NCBI RefSeq assembly: GCF_001665235.1
Contig: NZ_LZSC01000057.1
Location: 186,001 to 250,000 of the forward strand
DNA: 64,000 nucleotides
Source of the DNA: Mycobacterium sp. 1100029.7
GTDB taxonomy: Bacteria > Actinomycetota > Actinomycetes > Mycobacteriales > Mycobacteriaceae
Reading direction: 5' to 3'
A program made the position numbers and the translations under genes. Position 1 is the stretch's first letter. The number at the start of each line of letters is the position of its first letter. The notes under the pieces are model-generated. The model searched no databases, had not been told where the DNA came from, and saw only the letters and a program-made list of their open reading frames with translations. Shown here piece by piece: positions 1 to 10,739 of the stretch.

Positions 1-89
1 CGCTGCGCTTCGCCCGGGTGGTGCGCTACCGCGACGACAAGAGCCCGGCCGAGGCGGACACCATCGACAACGTCCGTGCGCTGTACTGA
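1..89 (+). CDS. C-terminal end of an ATP-dependent DNA ligase (partial)
   Basis: Only the last 28 codons are present, open from the window edge to TGA at 87-89. The tail contains RFARVVRYRDDKSPAEADT, which resembles the end of the OB-fold region of ATP-dependent DNA ligases (an arginine-rich strand followed by DKxxxEADT). In M. tuberculosis ligB lies just upstream of cstA, and cstA follows here, so LigB is the likely identity. The stretch is too short to prove it. Confidence 0.55.
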   Translation, partial: LRFARVVRYRDDKSPAEADTIDNVRALY

Positions 90-103
90 TTCACCCGAGC
101 GGA

Positions 104-127
104 AAACCCCACGTCGTCGTAGGGTTT
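104..127 (+). terminator. Weak inverted repeat after the ligase gene
   Basis: AAACCC at 104-109 pairs with GGGTTT at 122-127 across a 12-base loop, in the gap between the ligase stop and cstA. The 3' arm ends in only three T residues and is followed by GTCC, so it is a poor intrinsic terminator. It may be a weak terminator or leader hairpin. Confidence 0.2.
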
Positions 128-131
128 GTCC

Positions 132-2393
<2,262 letters not shown>

Positions 2394-2432
2394 AACCCGC
2401 AAGGCCGCTGTACCGCATTAGGATTGTGCGGA

Positions 2433-3938
2433 ATGAGAGTCGGTATCGACTTCGGCACCACCCACACTGTCGTCGCACTCGTCGACCGGGGTAACTACCC
2501 GGTCGTCTCCTTCGACGGCGTCGACGCCTGGCCGTCGCTGATCGCCGGCAACGCTGCTGGAGAGTTGCGCTTCGGTGTGGACGCCGCCGCGGTGCGCCAC
2601 GATCCGCATTGGTCGGTGCTGCGATCGATCAAACGTCTGCTCAACGACGCCGGACCGCAGGCCGAAGTGACGCTGGCCGGGCGCAGCTACCGGTTGGCCG
2701 AGCTGCTCACCGGCTTCCTGGCCCAGTTGAAGAGCGACCTGCTGCAGCGTTCCAATGGCTGGCTGGCGCCCGGTGAAACGATCGAAGCGGCCATCAGCGT
2801 GCCCGCAAATGCCTCCAGCGCCCAGCGCCTGCTCACCCTGGATGCGTTCGTAGCGGCGGGTTTTCACGTCGTCGCGCTGCTGAACGAACCGTCCGCCGCC
2901 AGCCTCGAATACGCCCATCGATACCGCTCCACGATTACCGCCAAACGCGAGTACGTCCTGATCTACGACCTGGGCGGTGGCACCTTCGACGCGTCGCTGC
3001 TGAAGATGACCGGGCACTCGAACGAGGTCGTGATCAGCGAAGGGATCCAGCGTCTCGGCGGTGACGACTTCGACGAGGCGATCGTCCAGCTGGTCCTGGA
3101 TGGAGCGAAACTGCGCCAGGTCGACGCCGGCTCGCTCGCCCTGCTGCGTGAGGAATGCGCGGCCCGCAAGGAGGCCGTCGGGCCGCAGACACGCCGCTTC
3201 CTGGTCGACCTGTCCCCGGTGGACCGGCCGCCGTTCGCGTGCGGCATCGACGATGTCTACGCAGCCTGCACGCCGCTGGTCACACCCACGCTCGACCTGT
3301 TGAACCGGATCCTGCACGACGGCGCCACCGACGTTGCCTGGACCGAGGTCGCCGGCATTTATGTCGTCGGCGGAGCCGGCGGCTTTCCGCTCGTCTCGCG
3401 GATGCTGCGCGCCACCTTCGGCGAAAAGCGGGTCAAACGCTCACCGCATCCCTTCGCCGCCACCGCGATCGGCCTAGCCGTCTTTCTGGACAAGGAATCC
3501 GGTTTCGCACTGTCCGAACGCTTTTCGCGGCACTTCGGGGTGTTCCGCGAAGCCGAGGCCGGCGCCGGGGTCGTCTTCGACCCGATTGTGCCCAAAGACG
3601 CGTCGCTGCCCGACGACGGGCACAGTCCCCTCGTCGTCCGCCGCACCTACCGCGCGGCGCACAACATCGGGCATTTCCGCTTCGTGGAGTGCAGCCGGCT
3701 GGTCAACGGACGGCCCGACGGCGACGTGACGCCCTACGATCCGGTTCTGTTCCCGTTTGATCCCGCTCTCTACGACCGCGACGACCTCGGCCGCCAGCCG
3801 GTCGGGCGCTGGATGGACGGGCCCGACGTCGAGGAGCGCTACGTCGTCGCGCCCGGTGGCGCGGTCGAGGTCACTCTCACGACCCAGCCCGGCGGCTTCA
3901 TGCGCACCTTCCGCCTGGAGCGCCGCGCCTCGGCCTAA
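2433..3938 (+). CDS. Hsp70-family ATPase-like protein
   Basis: The 501-residue product has an Hsp70/actin-type nucleotide-binding domain. The phosphate-1 loop GIDFGTTHT is at residues 4-12, the phosphate-2 loop IYDLGGGTFD near 175, and an adenosine-type motif VVGGAGGFPL near 310. It is shorter than DnaK (about 600-640), and the last 130 residues do not look like a normal substrate-binding domain with lid, so it is an Hsp70-like protein rather than the housekeeping chaperone. ATG at 2433 was chosen because MRVGIDFGTT is the canonical Hsp70 N-terminus; a TTG nine bases upstream is less likely. The SDR at 3964 follows after 25 bases and may be co-transcribed. Confidence 0.85.
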   Translation: MRVGIDFGTTHTVVALVDRGNYPVVSFDGVDAWPSLIAGNAAGELRFGVDAAAVRHDPHWSVLRSIKRLLNDAGPQAEVTLAGRSYRLAELLTGFLAQLKSDLLQRSNGWLAPGETIEAAISVPANASSAQRLLTLDAFVAAGFHVVALLNEPSAASLEYAHRYRSTITAKREYVLIYDLGGGTFDASLLKMTGHSNEVVISEGIQRLGGDDFDEAIVQLVLDGAKLRQVDAGSLALLREECAARKEAVGPQTRRFLVDLSPVDRPPFACGIDDVYAACTPLVTPTLDLLNRILHDGATDVAWTEVAGIYVVGGAGGFPLVSRMLRATFGEKRVKRSPHPFAATAIGLAVFLDKESGFALSERFSRHFGVFREAEAGAGVVFDPIVPKDASLPDDGHSPLVVRRTYRAAHNIGHFRFVECSRLVNGRPDGDVTPYDPVLFPFDPALYDRDDLGRQPVGRWMDGPDVEERYVVAPGGAVEVTLTTQPGGFMRTFRLERRASA

Positions 3939-3963
3939 CCGCCGCGACAGGAAGAAGACGCCG

Positions 3964-4791
3964 ATGCCGACCTGGCTCATCACTGGTTGCTCGACCGGAC
4001 TCGGCCGCGCGCTCGCCGACGCGGTGATCAGCGCCGGCCATAACGCTGTCGTCACCGCACGCGACGCCGCAAAGGTCGCCGACCTGGCCGGCACCGCGCC
4101 CGACCGGGTACTGCCACTGGCGCTTGACGTCACCAGGCCGGATCAGATCGGCTCCGCGGTGCGGCAGGCCCACCAGCGGTTCGGCGGGATCGACGTGCTG
4201 GTCAACAATGCGGGCTACGGCTATCGCGCGGCGATCGAAGAAGGGAATGACGCCGAAGTTCGCACCCTGTTCGAAACGCACTTCTTCGGAGCCGTCGCGA
4301 TGATCAAGGCCGTGTTGCCCGGGATGCGGGAACGCCGCGGCGGCGCGATCGTGAATGTTTCCTCGATCGGCGCTCAGGTGATGCCGGTGGGGTCGGGCTA
4401 TTACTCGGCGGCCAAGGCCGCGCTCGAAGGTATGAGCGGCGCGCTGCGCGGTGAGGTTGCCCCGCTTGGCATTTCGGTTACCGTCGTCGAACCCGGCGCC
4501 TTTCGTACCGACTTCGCCGGTCGCTCGCTGGTTCAATCCGCCACTGCCATCGACGATTACGCCGGTACCGCGGGACAGCGCCGCAAGGAGAACGACACCA
4601 TGCACGGCAATCAGGCCGGCGACCCCGCCAAGGCCGCCGCCGCAATCCTCGAGGCCGTCGAATCCACTGAGCCGCCCGCGTTTCTACTGCTGGGCCCTGA
4701 CGCGCTGGCCCTGTACCGCTACACCTCAGCCGACCGCGCGAGCGAGATCGCGAAGTGGGAAGCGCTGAGCGCGGGCACCGACTTCGACTGA
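3964..4791 (+). CDS. Short-chain dehydrogenase/reductase
   Basis: A 275-residue classical SDR that probably reduces or oxidises a hydroxy/keto substrate with NAD(P)(H). It shows the cofactor loop TGCSTGLG at residues 7-14, NNAGYGYRAAIEEG near 82, and the catalytic YYSAAK motif near 145. The TGCSTGLG form and the C-terminal helix match the subgroup often labelled oxidoreductase/SDR family. ATG at 3964 follows GACAGGAAGAAG. The gene is 25 bases behind the Hsp70-like gene and faces the FMO gene tail to tail, 8 bases away. The substrate cannot be inferred. Confidence 0.88.
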   Translation: MPTWLITGCSTGLGRALADAVISAGHNAVVTARDAAKVADLAGTAPDRVLPLALDVTRPDQIGSAVRQAHQRFGGIDVLVNNAGYGYRAAIEEGNDAEVRTLFETHFFGAVAMIKAVLPGMRERRGGAIVNVSSIGAQVMPVGSGYYSAAKAALEGMSGALRGEVAPLGISVTVVEPGAFRTDFAGRSLVQSATAIDDYAGTAGQRRKENDTMHGNQAGDPAKAAAAILEAVESTEPPAFLLLGPDALALYRYTSADRASEIAKWEALSAGTDFD

Positions 4792-4799
4792 GCCGCCCG

Positions 4800-5924
4800 T
4801 CAGCGCTGCTCGGCGCGCGCGATGCGTTTCGCCAGTGCTCGTGACTGCTTGGCGACGTAGCCGATCAACGCCGGTCTCGTCAGAAGTCCGTGGAAATACA
4901 GGTTTTTCGCGGTATGTGCCGGCGCCAGGTGCAGCGGCATGCCATCGGAGGTGAGCACCCCCAGATGGCCGACCAACGACTCCAGCCCGGTCCGGTAACC
5001 GGTCGCCGCGATCACGGCGTCGGGGCGGAGCCGTCGGCCATCGTCCAATATCACGTCGCTGCGTTCGAATCCCGTGACGGCGGGCACGACTTCGACCACA
5101 CCCTCTCGGAGGGCATCGATCACCTCGAGGTCAACGATCGTCGGCGCGACACGAAGCCGGTGGGCTCGCGCGAAAGGCCCCTCCGCCGGGATCGGCAGAC
5201 CGTACTCGCTGAGATCCCCGAATGCCTTGAGGCGTGCCACGCGCGCGATACGGTCGGATACTCGCGCGGGCAGGTGATACAACGGGATCGACAGCACGTC
5301 GTTGGGAAGACCGGCGGGACCGTTGCGCACCATGATGTTCGGCGGCGTACGCACCGACAGCCAGACTTCGGCGGCGCCGCCGGTGCCCAGATCGTGGGCG
5401 ATTTCCAGGCCCGAGGATCCCGAACCGACGACCAGCACTCGCTTGCCGGCATAGCGAGCGGGATTGCGGTAACTGTACGAATGTGACAACTCACCGGTGA
5501 ACTCACCCGGCCAGTTCGGTGTCACCGGCGTATGGAGATAGCCGGTGGCGATCACGAGATGCCGGGCATCGATCTCGCCACCGGAGGTGCTCACCAACCA
5601 TCCCGACGAACTCTTGTCGATCCCCTTGGCCTCGGTGTTGGTTCGCAACTCGACACCTGCTGTGCGGGCGTGGCTTTGGATGTGTCCGACGACTTGGTCG
5701 CGGCTGGGGTAGGTCGGAGTGCCTTTGGGATAGCGCCTCTTGGGCAGATGCGAGAATTGCCGGCCGGTGTTGAGCTTGAGCCGGTCATAGCGTTCGTGCC
5801 AGGCCGCGGCCACCTCTCCGCCCCGCTCGACGACCAGTGACCGGATGCCCAGGTCACGCAGGCTCAGTGCGGCCGAGATTCCCGCCGGGCCCGCTCCGAT
5901 GATGACGACACCGAGGTCATCCAT
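4800..5924 (-). CDS. Flavin-containing monooxygenase-like FAD/NADPH enzyme
   Basis: The 374-residue protein has an FAD Rossmann motif GAGPAG at residues 10-15, a second NADPH-binding motif GSGSSG near 167, and the class B monooxygenase fingerprint FTGELSHSYSY (FxGxxxHxxxY) between them. An ATGY motif (IAATGYRTG) lies near 310. These are the hallmarks of FMO/YUCCA-type N- or C-oxygenases. ATG at 5924 was chosen because GAAAGG lies 8 bases upstream; a GTG six bases earlier is possible. It is the last gene of the minus-strand cluster starting at 9452, 23 bases after the CoA ligase, so it probably oxidises an intermediate of that pathway. Confidence 0.85.
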   Translation of the reverse strand: MDDLGVVIIGAGPAGISAALSLRDLGIRSLVVERGGEVAAAWHERYDRLKLNTGRQFSHLPKRRYPKGTPTYPSRDQVVGHIQSHARTAGVELRTNTEAKGIDKSSSGWLVSTSGGEIDARHLVIATGYLHTPVTPNWPGEFTGELSHSYSYRNPARYAGKRVLVVGSGSSGLEIAHDLGTGGAAEVWLSVRTPPNIMVRNGPAGLPNDVLSIPLYHLPARVSDRIARVARLKAFGDLSEYGLPIPAEGPFARAHRLRVAPTIVDLEVIDALREGVVEVVPAVTGFERSDVILDDGRRLRPDAVIAATGYRTGLESLVGHLGVLTSDGMPLHLAPAHTAKNLYFHGLLTRPALIGYVAKQSRALAKRIARAEQR

Positions 5925-5947
5925 GTTCACGGCCTTTCGACAATGGC

Positions 5948-7519
5948 TCAGCGCCCTCGCAGATCCTTGCGCAGAATTTTGCCCGTCGGCGATTTGGGAA
6001 TCTTATCGACGAATTCAACCTGACGAATCTTCTTGTAAGGAGCCACGTTTCGTGCAACGAAGTCGAAGACCTCGCCCTTCGACAACCACGCGTCGGTCTG
6101 TCTGACCACGAAGGCCTTCGGGATCTCTTCACCAGAAGCGTTGTGGATGACGCCGACGACCGCGACATCGGCGATCGCGGGATGTGTCAACAGCAGCGCC
6201 TCGAGTTCGGCGGGGGCAACCTGATAGCCCTTGTACTTGATCAGCTCTTTGAGCCGATCAACGATGTAGATGCACCCCGCGGCGTCTACCCGCGCCAGGT
6301 CACCGGTATGGAGGAAACCGTCGGCGTCGATGATCTCGGCGGTGGCGGCGTCGTTGTTCAGATAACCGGCCATCACGTTGGGCCCGCGAAAGCAGAGTTC
6401 TCCCGGCTCACTCAAGCCCGAACTGGGAACGGGTATTTCGGCACCTGTCTCGGTGTCGACGAGCTTGCTCTCGGCGTTGGGCACCGTCCATCCGCACGAG
6501 CTCACCGGAGCGCTCAGACCGGTCGGATGCCGGCCCTCGAGCGGGATCACGTGGCTGGCCGGGCTCAGTTCGGTCATGCCGTAGGCCTGCACGATGCTGC
6601 ACCCGAGGCGCGCGGTCACCGCCCTGGCCAGCTCCTCGTCCAGCGGGGCGGCGGCCGACGTCAGCGTCTGCAGCGACGATAGGTCATATGAATCGACCAT
6701 CGGATCTTTGGCCAGTGCCACGGCGACCGGCGGGACGATGTAAGCCTGCGTGCAGCGGTAGCTTTCGATGGCGCCGAGAAACTTGGCCAAATCGAATGCG
6801 GGCAGCACGATCAGCCGAGCACGATCACGCAGCGCGGCACATAGAAGCCCGGTCAAGCCGTAGCTGTGGAAGAAAGGGACCACCGCGATCAGTGTCTCAC
6901 CGGGAGCCGCTCCTGACACTGGGTGCAATTGGGCCATGTTAGCTACGAGGTTGCGGTGGGTCAGCATCACTCCCTTGGGTCTCCCGGTGGTGCCCGAGCT
7001 GTATGGAAGCACCGCGATGTGCGCCGCGGGATCGAAATCGATGTCCGGGCCGCCCCTTCGGACCTTCAACGAGTCGTCGTCGATCAGCAGCACATCGTCG
7101 ACGGACAGACCTACTTCGGCTGCAGCCGCGTCGGCTTGTTCGCTCAGATGCACGGCCGTGATCAACAAGCGGGCGTTCGAATCCGTTAGTTGACGGGCGA
7201 TCTCATCTGCTGTGGAAAGCACGTTGATCGGCGTCGCCGTTGCGCCGGCCCGCAGGATGCCGTGCAGCGCGGCCGCGAACGCCGCGCTGTTGGGCGCCAG
7301 CAGGGCCACCACGTCACCCACGCCGATGCCGCGTTGCGCCAACGCGGCGGCGAATGAGTCGATGCGGCTGCGTAGCTCGGCGAAGCTCACTTCGGTCTGG
7401 GTCGCGGTCTCCACAAGAGCGACGCGAGCGCAGTCGTCTTCGCTGAGGTCACCGAACACGTAGTCGTAAACACTTACGTCCGGAATGGCGACATCGGGGA
7501 ACGGGCTTACGAATTTCAT
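5948..7519 (-). CDS. 4-coumarate/fatty acyl-CoA ligase-type AMP-binding enzyme
   Basis: A 523-residue ANL-superfamily ligase that forms an acyl-AMP and then an acyl-CoA. Visible motifs are the P-loop-like SSGTTGRPKGVMLTH near 173-187, QAYGMTELSP near 315, the hinge region GDLARVDAAG and YKGYQVAPAELEALL, and the C-terminal lysine motif PKSPTGKILRKDL. Overall spacing resembles the 4CL subgroup more than FadD long-chain ligases. ATG at 7519 is preceded by GGAGGAG, a strong site, so the longer open frame upstream was rejected. It sits between an alpha/beta hydrolase and an FMO, in one probable transcript. Confidence 0.9.
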   Translation of the reverse strand: MKFVSPFPDVAIPDVSVYDYVFGDLSEDDCARVALVETATQTEVSFAELRSRIDSFAAALAQRGIGVGDVVALLAPNSAAFAAALHGILRAGATATPINVLSTADEIARQLTDSNARLLITAVHLSEQADAAAAEVGLSVDDVLLIDDDSLKVRRGGPDIDFDPAAHIAVLPYSSGTTGRPKGVMLTHRNLVANMAQLHPVSGAAPGETLIAVVPFFHSYGLTGLLCAALRDRARLIVLPAFDLAKFLGAIESYRCTQAYIVPPVAVALAKDPMVDSYDLSSLQTLTSAAAPLDEELARAVTARLGCSIVQAYGMTELSPASHVIPLEGRHPTGLSAPVSSCGWTVPNAESKLVDTETGAEIPVPSSGLSEPGELCFRGPNVMAGYLNNDAATAEIIDADGFLHTGDLARVDAAGCIYIVDRLKELIKYKGYQVAPAELEALLLTHPAIADVAVVGVIHNASGEEIPKAFVVRQTDAWLSKGEVFDFVARNVAPYKKIRQVEFVDKIPKSPTGKILRKDLRGR

Positions 7520-7535
7520 AACTCCTCCAGGCGGT

Positions 7536-8267
7536 TCAGTCGCGGCTGGTTGCGATGATCTTGTCTGCCAGACCGTTTGGATCAATGAACATGGGCTCGT
7601 GGTTCGCCTGCATGTGGACGAGCCGATACGACCCGAGCCGACTGGACATCCGGGGATGCCAGTTCCACTCGCCGGGCGGCATCGCTATGTCCTCGGTGCA
7701 CACCAAATAGCTTCTCGGCGTGTCCAGCGTGTAGAACTTCGACAGGTTCAAGGGTTCGGCCATCGGCCGAAGTGGCTGGGGAGCCAGCTGATCGTGGGTC
7801 CAACGTGCGGTCGACGAGTCCACGCCATTGACGAATCTCTGCCGCCAATAGTCGAGAGACATCGGCACGCTGTCGTTCCCCGACTCGGCGGCCAACTTTA
7901 TAAACATCGCGCGGTCGTCGGGCGGAATATTGTCGAGCAGGCTCTCGCCGTCGTTGAGTACAAAACCGCTCACGAACACCAGCTGCCGGATGTGTTCGGA
8001 AATGGACTCGGCCACCTTGCAAATAATGGTGCCGCCGTAGCTGTGGCCGACCAGCACAATATCGGTCAGCCCCTTGTCCACGACGAAGTCCACGATGGAT
8101 CGCGTCGCGTCCGCGTGCGTCACGGGTCGGCCGAAATCCCGACCGTGACCGTCTATTGTCGGACCGAAAGCTCTGTGCCCGAGAGCTTCCAATCGGTCGA
8201 TCACCCGATCCCATGCCGAACCGTCGTGCCAGGCCCCGTGCACCAGAACAAAAGTCGACTTTGCCAT
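7536..8267 (-). CDS. Alpha/beta hydrolase (esterase/hydroxynitrile lyase-like)
   Basis: A 243-residue single-domain alpha/beta hydrolase. The oxyanion region VLVHGAWHDGSAW is at residues 7-19, the nucleophile elbow GHSYGG near 88-93, and the likely catalytic histidine in NHEPMF near 225. The pattern resembles the EstC/SABP2/methylesterase group. It starts 3 bases after the stop of the upstream monooxygenase gene and ends 16 bases before the CoA ligase start, so the three are almost certainly co-transcribed. It may release a free acid that the ligase then activates; that link is inferred. Confidence 0.87.
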   Translation of the reverse strand: MAKSTFVLVHGAWHDGSAWDRVIDRLEALGHRAFGPTIDGHGRDFGRPVTHADATRSIVDFVVDKGLTDIVLVGHSYGGTIICKVAESISEHIRQLVFVSGFVLNDGESLLDNIPPDDRAMFIKLAAESGNDSVPMSLDYWRQRFVNGVDSSTARWTHDQLAPQPLRPMAEPLNLSKFYTLDTPRSYLVCTEDIAMPPGEWNWHPRMSSRLGSYRLVHMQANHEPMFIDPNGLADKIIATSRD

Positions 8268-8270
8268 CTC

Positions 8271-9452
8271 TCACACCAGTGGAGCGATGCGTTCGGGCAC
8301 GCCTAGCAGTGACTTGCCGTAAATCTCATAGCCGACATACGCATTCAATGCGGCATGGTGGGCCGCGACGTTCGCATCGCGCCAATACTGTTGCATCGCA
8401 TTGGAATCAGCGAAGCTGCCGGCCCCGTGGACGTTGATAAGGATCTGTATCGCCTCCAGAACCTGCTGGACGGCATAGCCACACTGCGCTTTCGCCTGAG
8501 CACGAAGCGGGTATCCCGCCTCGCCATTGACGATCTCGCCAGCGTCCAACGCATCAGCGACTTCGAAAGCGTGCAGACGTGCGGTCCGGAGCTTAAGTTG
8601 GGCCTCGGCAATCTGGATCTGTGTGCCGGTCGAATCCCGCTGGTGGACAAAGAAAGTAGTGGCCAGCGACTTTGACTGTGCCTGCTCGATGGCCAGGTCC
8701 GCGGCCGCTTGACCGATGCCGAGGAGTGGACCTACCAGCAGGAGAGTTGCCACCGGCGCCAACGGGAGCTGCCCGTCCGGTGCGCTGCCCGTCATTCCGC
8801 GGTGGGCGAGGGAGTCGAATTCGACGGCACGGTGTTCCGGTACGAAAACTTGTTCAGCCAACAGTGTTTGGCTTGCGGTGCCGCGCATGCCGACCGTGTG
8901 CCAGGTGTCGCGCAACCGCACTTCGGATGCCGGAACGAAACACATGTAGGGCTGCACGCCGCCGTCACCTTCGTCGGGTACCGCGACACCGATCGATACC
9001 CAATCGGCATGTGGAGAACCCGAGGCGTATGACCAACTGCCGCTGACCGAGAAGCCGCCGTCGACGCGACGTGCTTGGCCCGGGGCCAGTCCGCCGGCGA
9101 TGCGGGCGTCCGGCGAGCCGAAGATTTCCGATTGCGCCCGATCCGATGCATGCCGGGCCACGATTGTGGCCCCGGCTCCGATACTCACCAGCCATGCTGC
9201 CGATGCATTGGCCTGGCCGAGCGTCTCGCTGATCTCGAGGAATGTCCGTTGCCGGATGTGCAAACCGCCGAACCGTTGCGGCTTGAGTAAGCGGAAGAAG
9301 CCGGCCTCGGTCATGGCCTCGATCGCCTCGTCCGGCAGCCTTCGCATGGCTTCGCTGGCCAATGTGCTTTCGCGAAGCAGCGGCTGCAATCGCACCGCAT
9401 TCGCCAACAAATCTTCGTGCGGTGGTGGGCAATGCGCTGGCGTCGTTGTCAT
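8271..9452 (-). CDS. Acyl-CoA dehydrogenase-fold flavin monooxygenase (group D, HsaA/DszC-like)
   Basis: The 393-residue protein has an acyl-CoA dehydrogenase fold with features of two-component flavin monooxygenases: N-terminal helical domain (EAMRRLPDEAIEAMTEAGFFRLLKP), beta-domain motif GSWSYASGSPHADWVSIG near 140, and a C-terminal domain ending YEIYGKSLLG. No catalytic glutamate typical of true acyl-CoA dehydrogenases could be picked out by eye. Group D enzymes need a partner flavin reductase, and none is encoded nearby. It is the first gene of the minus-strand cluster, 276 bases from the divergent AraC gene. Confidence 0.82.
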   Translation of the reverse strand: MTTTPAHCPPPHEDLLANAVRLQPLLRESTLASEAMRRLPDEAIEAMTEAGFFRLLKPQRFGGLHIRQRTFLEISETLGQANASAAWLVSIGAGATIVARHASDRAQSEIFGSPDARIAGGLAPGQARRVDGGFSVSGSWSYASGSPHADWVSIGVAVPDEGDGGVQPYMCFVPASEVRLRDTWHTVGMRGTASQTLLAEQVFVPEHRAVEFDSLAHRGMTGSAPDGQLPLAPVATLLLVGPLLGIGQAAADLAIEQAQSKSLATTFFVHQRDSTGTQIQIAEAQLKLRTARLHAFEVADALDAGEIVNGEAGYPLRAQAKAQCGYAVQQVLEAIQILINVHGAGSFADSNAMQQYWRDANVAAHHAALNAYVGYEIYGKSLLGVPERIAPLV

Positions 9453-9728
9453 CTCACTCCGATCCGGTATCGAAATCCGTTGCCGGATAACGCTTTCACA
9501 GCGAGACTAGAGCCACCAGTACCGCAATAGCTCTGATCAGTACAGTTCGCGCAAGGTTTGAGACACTTTGCTGCGCCATCCGGCATCGCAACTCGAGGCA
9601 ACTCCGATATTCCCGGCGAGCGGACCGAAGATGTGACGTCCGACACATTAAGCGATCCGTACGGCCGCTCGCCGCGAATGCCCAGTCGTCCGGTCAGCGG
9701 ACTGCAAAGCAGAAGAAGCGGAGTCGAA
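9453..9728. promoter_or_regulatory. Divergent intergenic region between monooxygenase cluster and AraC gene
   Basis: This 276-base gap must hold the promoters of the minus-strand monooxygenase cluster and of the AraC gene. A small palindrome CTGATCAG sits near 9533-9540. No clear -35/-10 pair was identified by eye. The AraC frame stays open upstream to 9558, but GAGTCGAAATG supports the start at 9729. Confidence 0.5.
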
Positions 9729-10721
9729 ATGGGTGAGAAAACTCAGCCGTCAATCGTTGCGGAGCGTAAATCAACCGACGCGGTCAATCAGCTTGCCAAA
9801 TTCTTTCCATGCCTGAAAGCAATCGGACCACTCGATCGCCGTAAGCCCTTCTCGCTGACTCAACGCGCCGGCACTGTTGGGCCGATTACCGTGTTTGACC
9901 TGGCATTCAGCGCTGACGCGAGCTGGCGTAGCACTCAGGACCGACCGTTTTACCAAGTCAATGTGCTGGCGTCTGGTCAAATGCGGCTGCTGCACCGCGG
10001 CTCATCGATTAATTTCGGCCCCGGCCTGGCCACCATTTGCCTACCCGAGGGAGATCTGGTCGTCCCTCGCTGGCAAGCGGGCTCCCGGTTGTTCGCGTTG
10101 CGAGTGGGCCGAAATGCGCTCGAGGACACCCTTGCCGAGGCACTTGGACTTCCATTGACCACTCAAATTGAATTCAGCCCCTCGATGGTCACCACCAAAG
10201 GGCCGGCACGCAGCTGGATGCAGTTGTTCACCGTATTCGCCCACGAGCTATTTCGGGCTGACAGCGCCCTCGCGCAGCCGCTGGTCGCGGCGCCGTTCGC
10301 GGACAGCCTGCTGCGCGCCCTGCTCCTCGCCGCGGAGCACCCGCATCAACGCGTACTCGAAGAGCGCACCAAACTCGTTGCACCGCAAAGCATTCGACCC
10401 GCTGTCGACATCATCGAGTCCGAGCCGCAACTTCCTCTGACGGTCGGGCGTCTTGCCGCGCAATGTCACGTCAGCGCGCGTGCGCTGCAGCAGAGTTTCG
10501 TGCGGCATATGGGCATGTCTCCGATGGCATATCTTCGGCAAGTCCGGCTGCGGCGCGCACATCAGGAATTGCTCGACTCAGACCCGTCGGTGGACACCGT
10601 CGCATCGATCGCCAAGCGGTGGGGATACACGAATCCTGGACGGTTCGCCGCGGCGCATGCCGCCCGCTACGGCGAAACACCCGCCGCGACGCTACGCCGG
10701 GCGGGCGCTGCCGCCGTGTGA
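9729..10721 (+). CDS. AraC-family transcriptional regulator
   Basis: The 330-residue protein has an N-terminal AraC-binding-like sensor domain (roughly residues 20-200; QVNVLASGQMRLLHRG is a strand of the cupin-like region) and a C-terminal AraC DNA-binding domain from about 225. The latter has the two helix-turn-helix units LTVGRLAAQCHVSARALQQSF and VDTVASIAKRWGYTNPGRFAAAHAARYGETPAATLR. The start at ATG 9729 is preceded by AGCGGAG. It diverges from the monooxygenase/hydrolase/CoA-ligase/FMO cluster and is the best candidate for its activator; this is inferred from position. Confidence 0.9.
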   Translation: MGEKTQPSIVAERKSTDAVNQLAKFFPCLKAIGPLDRRKPFSLTQRAGTVGPITVFDLAFSADASWRSTQDRPFYQVNVLASGQMRLLHRGSSINFGPGLATICLPEGDLVVPRWQAGSRLFALRVGRNALEDTLAEALGLPLTTQIEFSPSMVTTKGPARSWMQLFTVFAHELFRADSALAQPLVAAPFADSLLRALLLAAEHPHQRVLEERTKLVAPQSIRPAVDIIESEPQLPLTVGRLAAQCHVSARALQQSFVRHMGMSPMAYLRQVRLRRAHQELLDSDPSVDTVASIAKRWGYTNPGRFAAAHAARYGETPAATLRRAGAAAV

Positions 10722-10739
10722 CCGGCAGGTTCGGATGCC

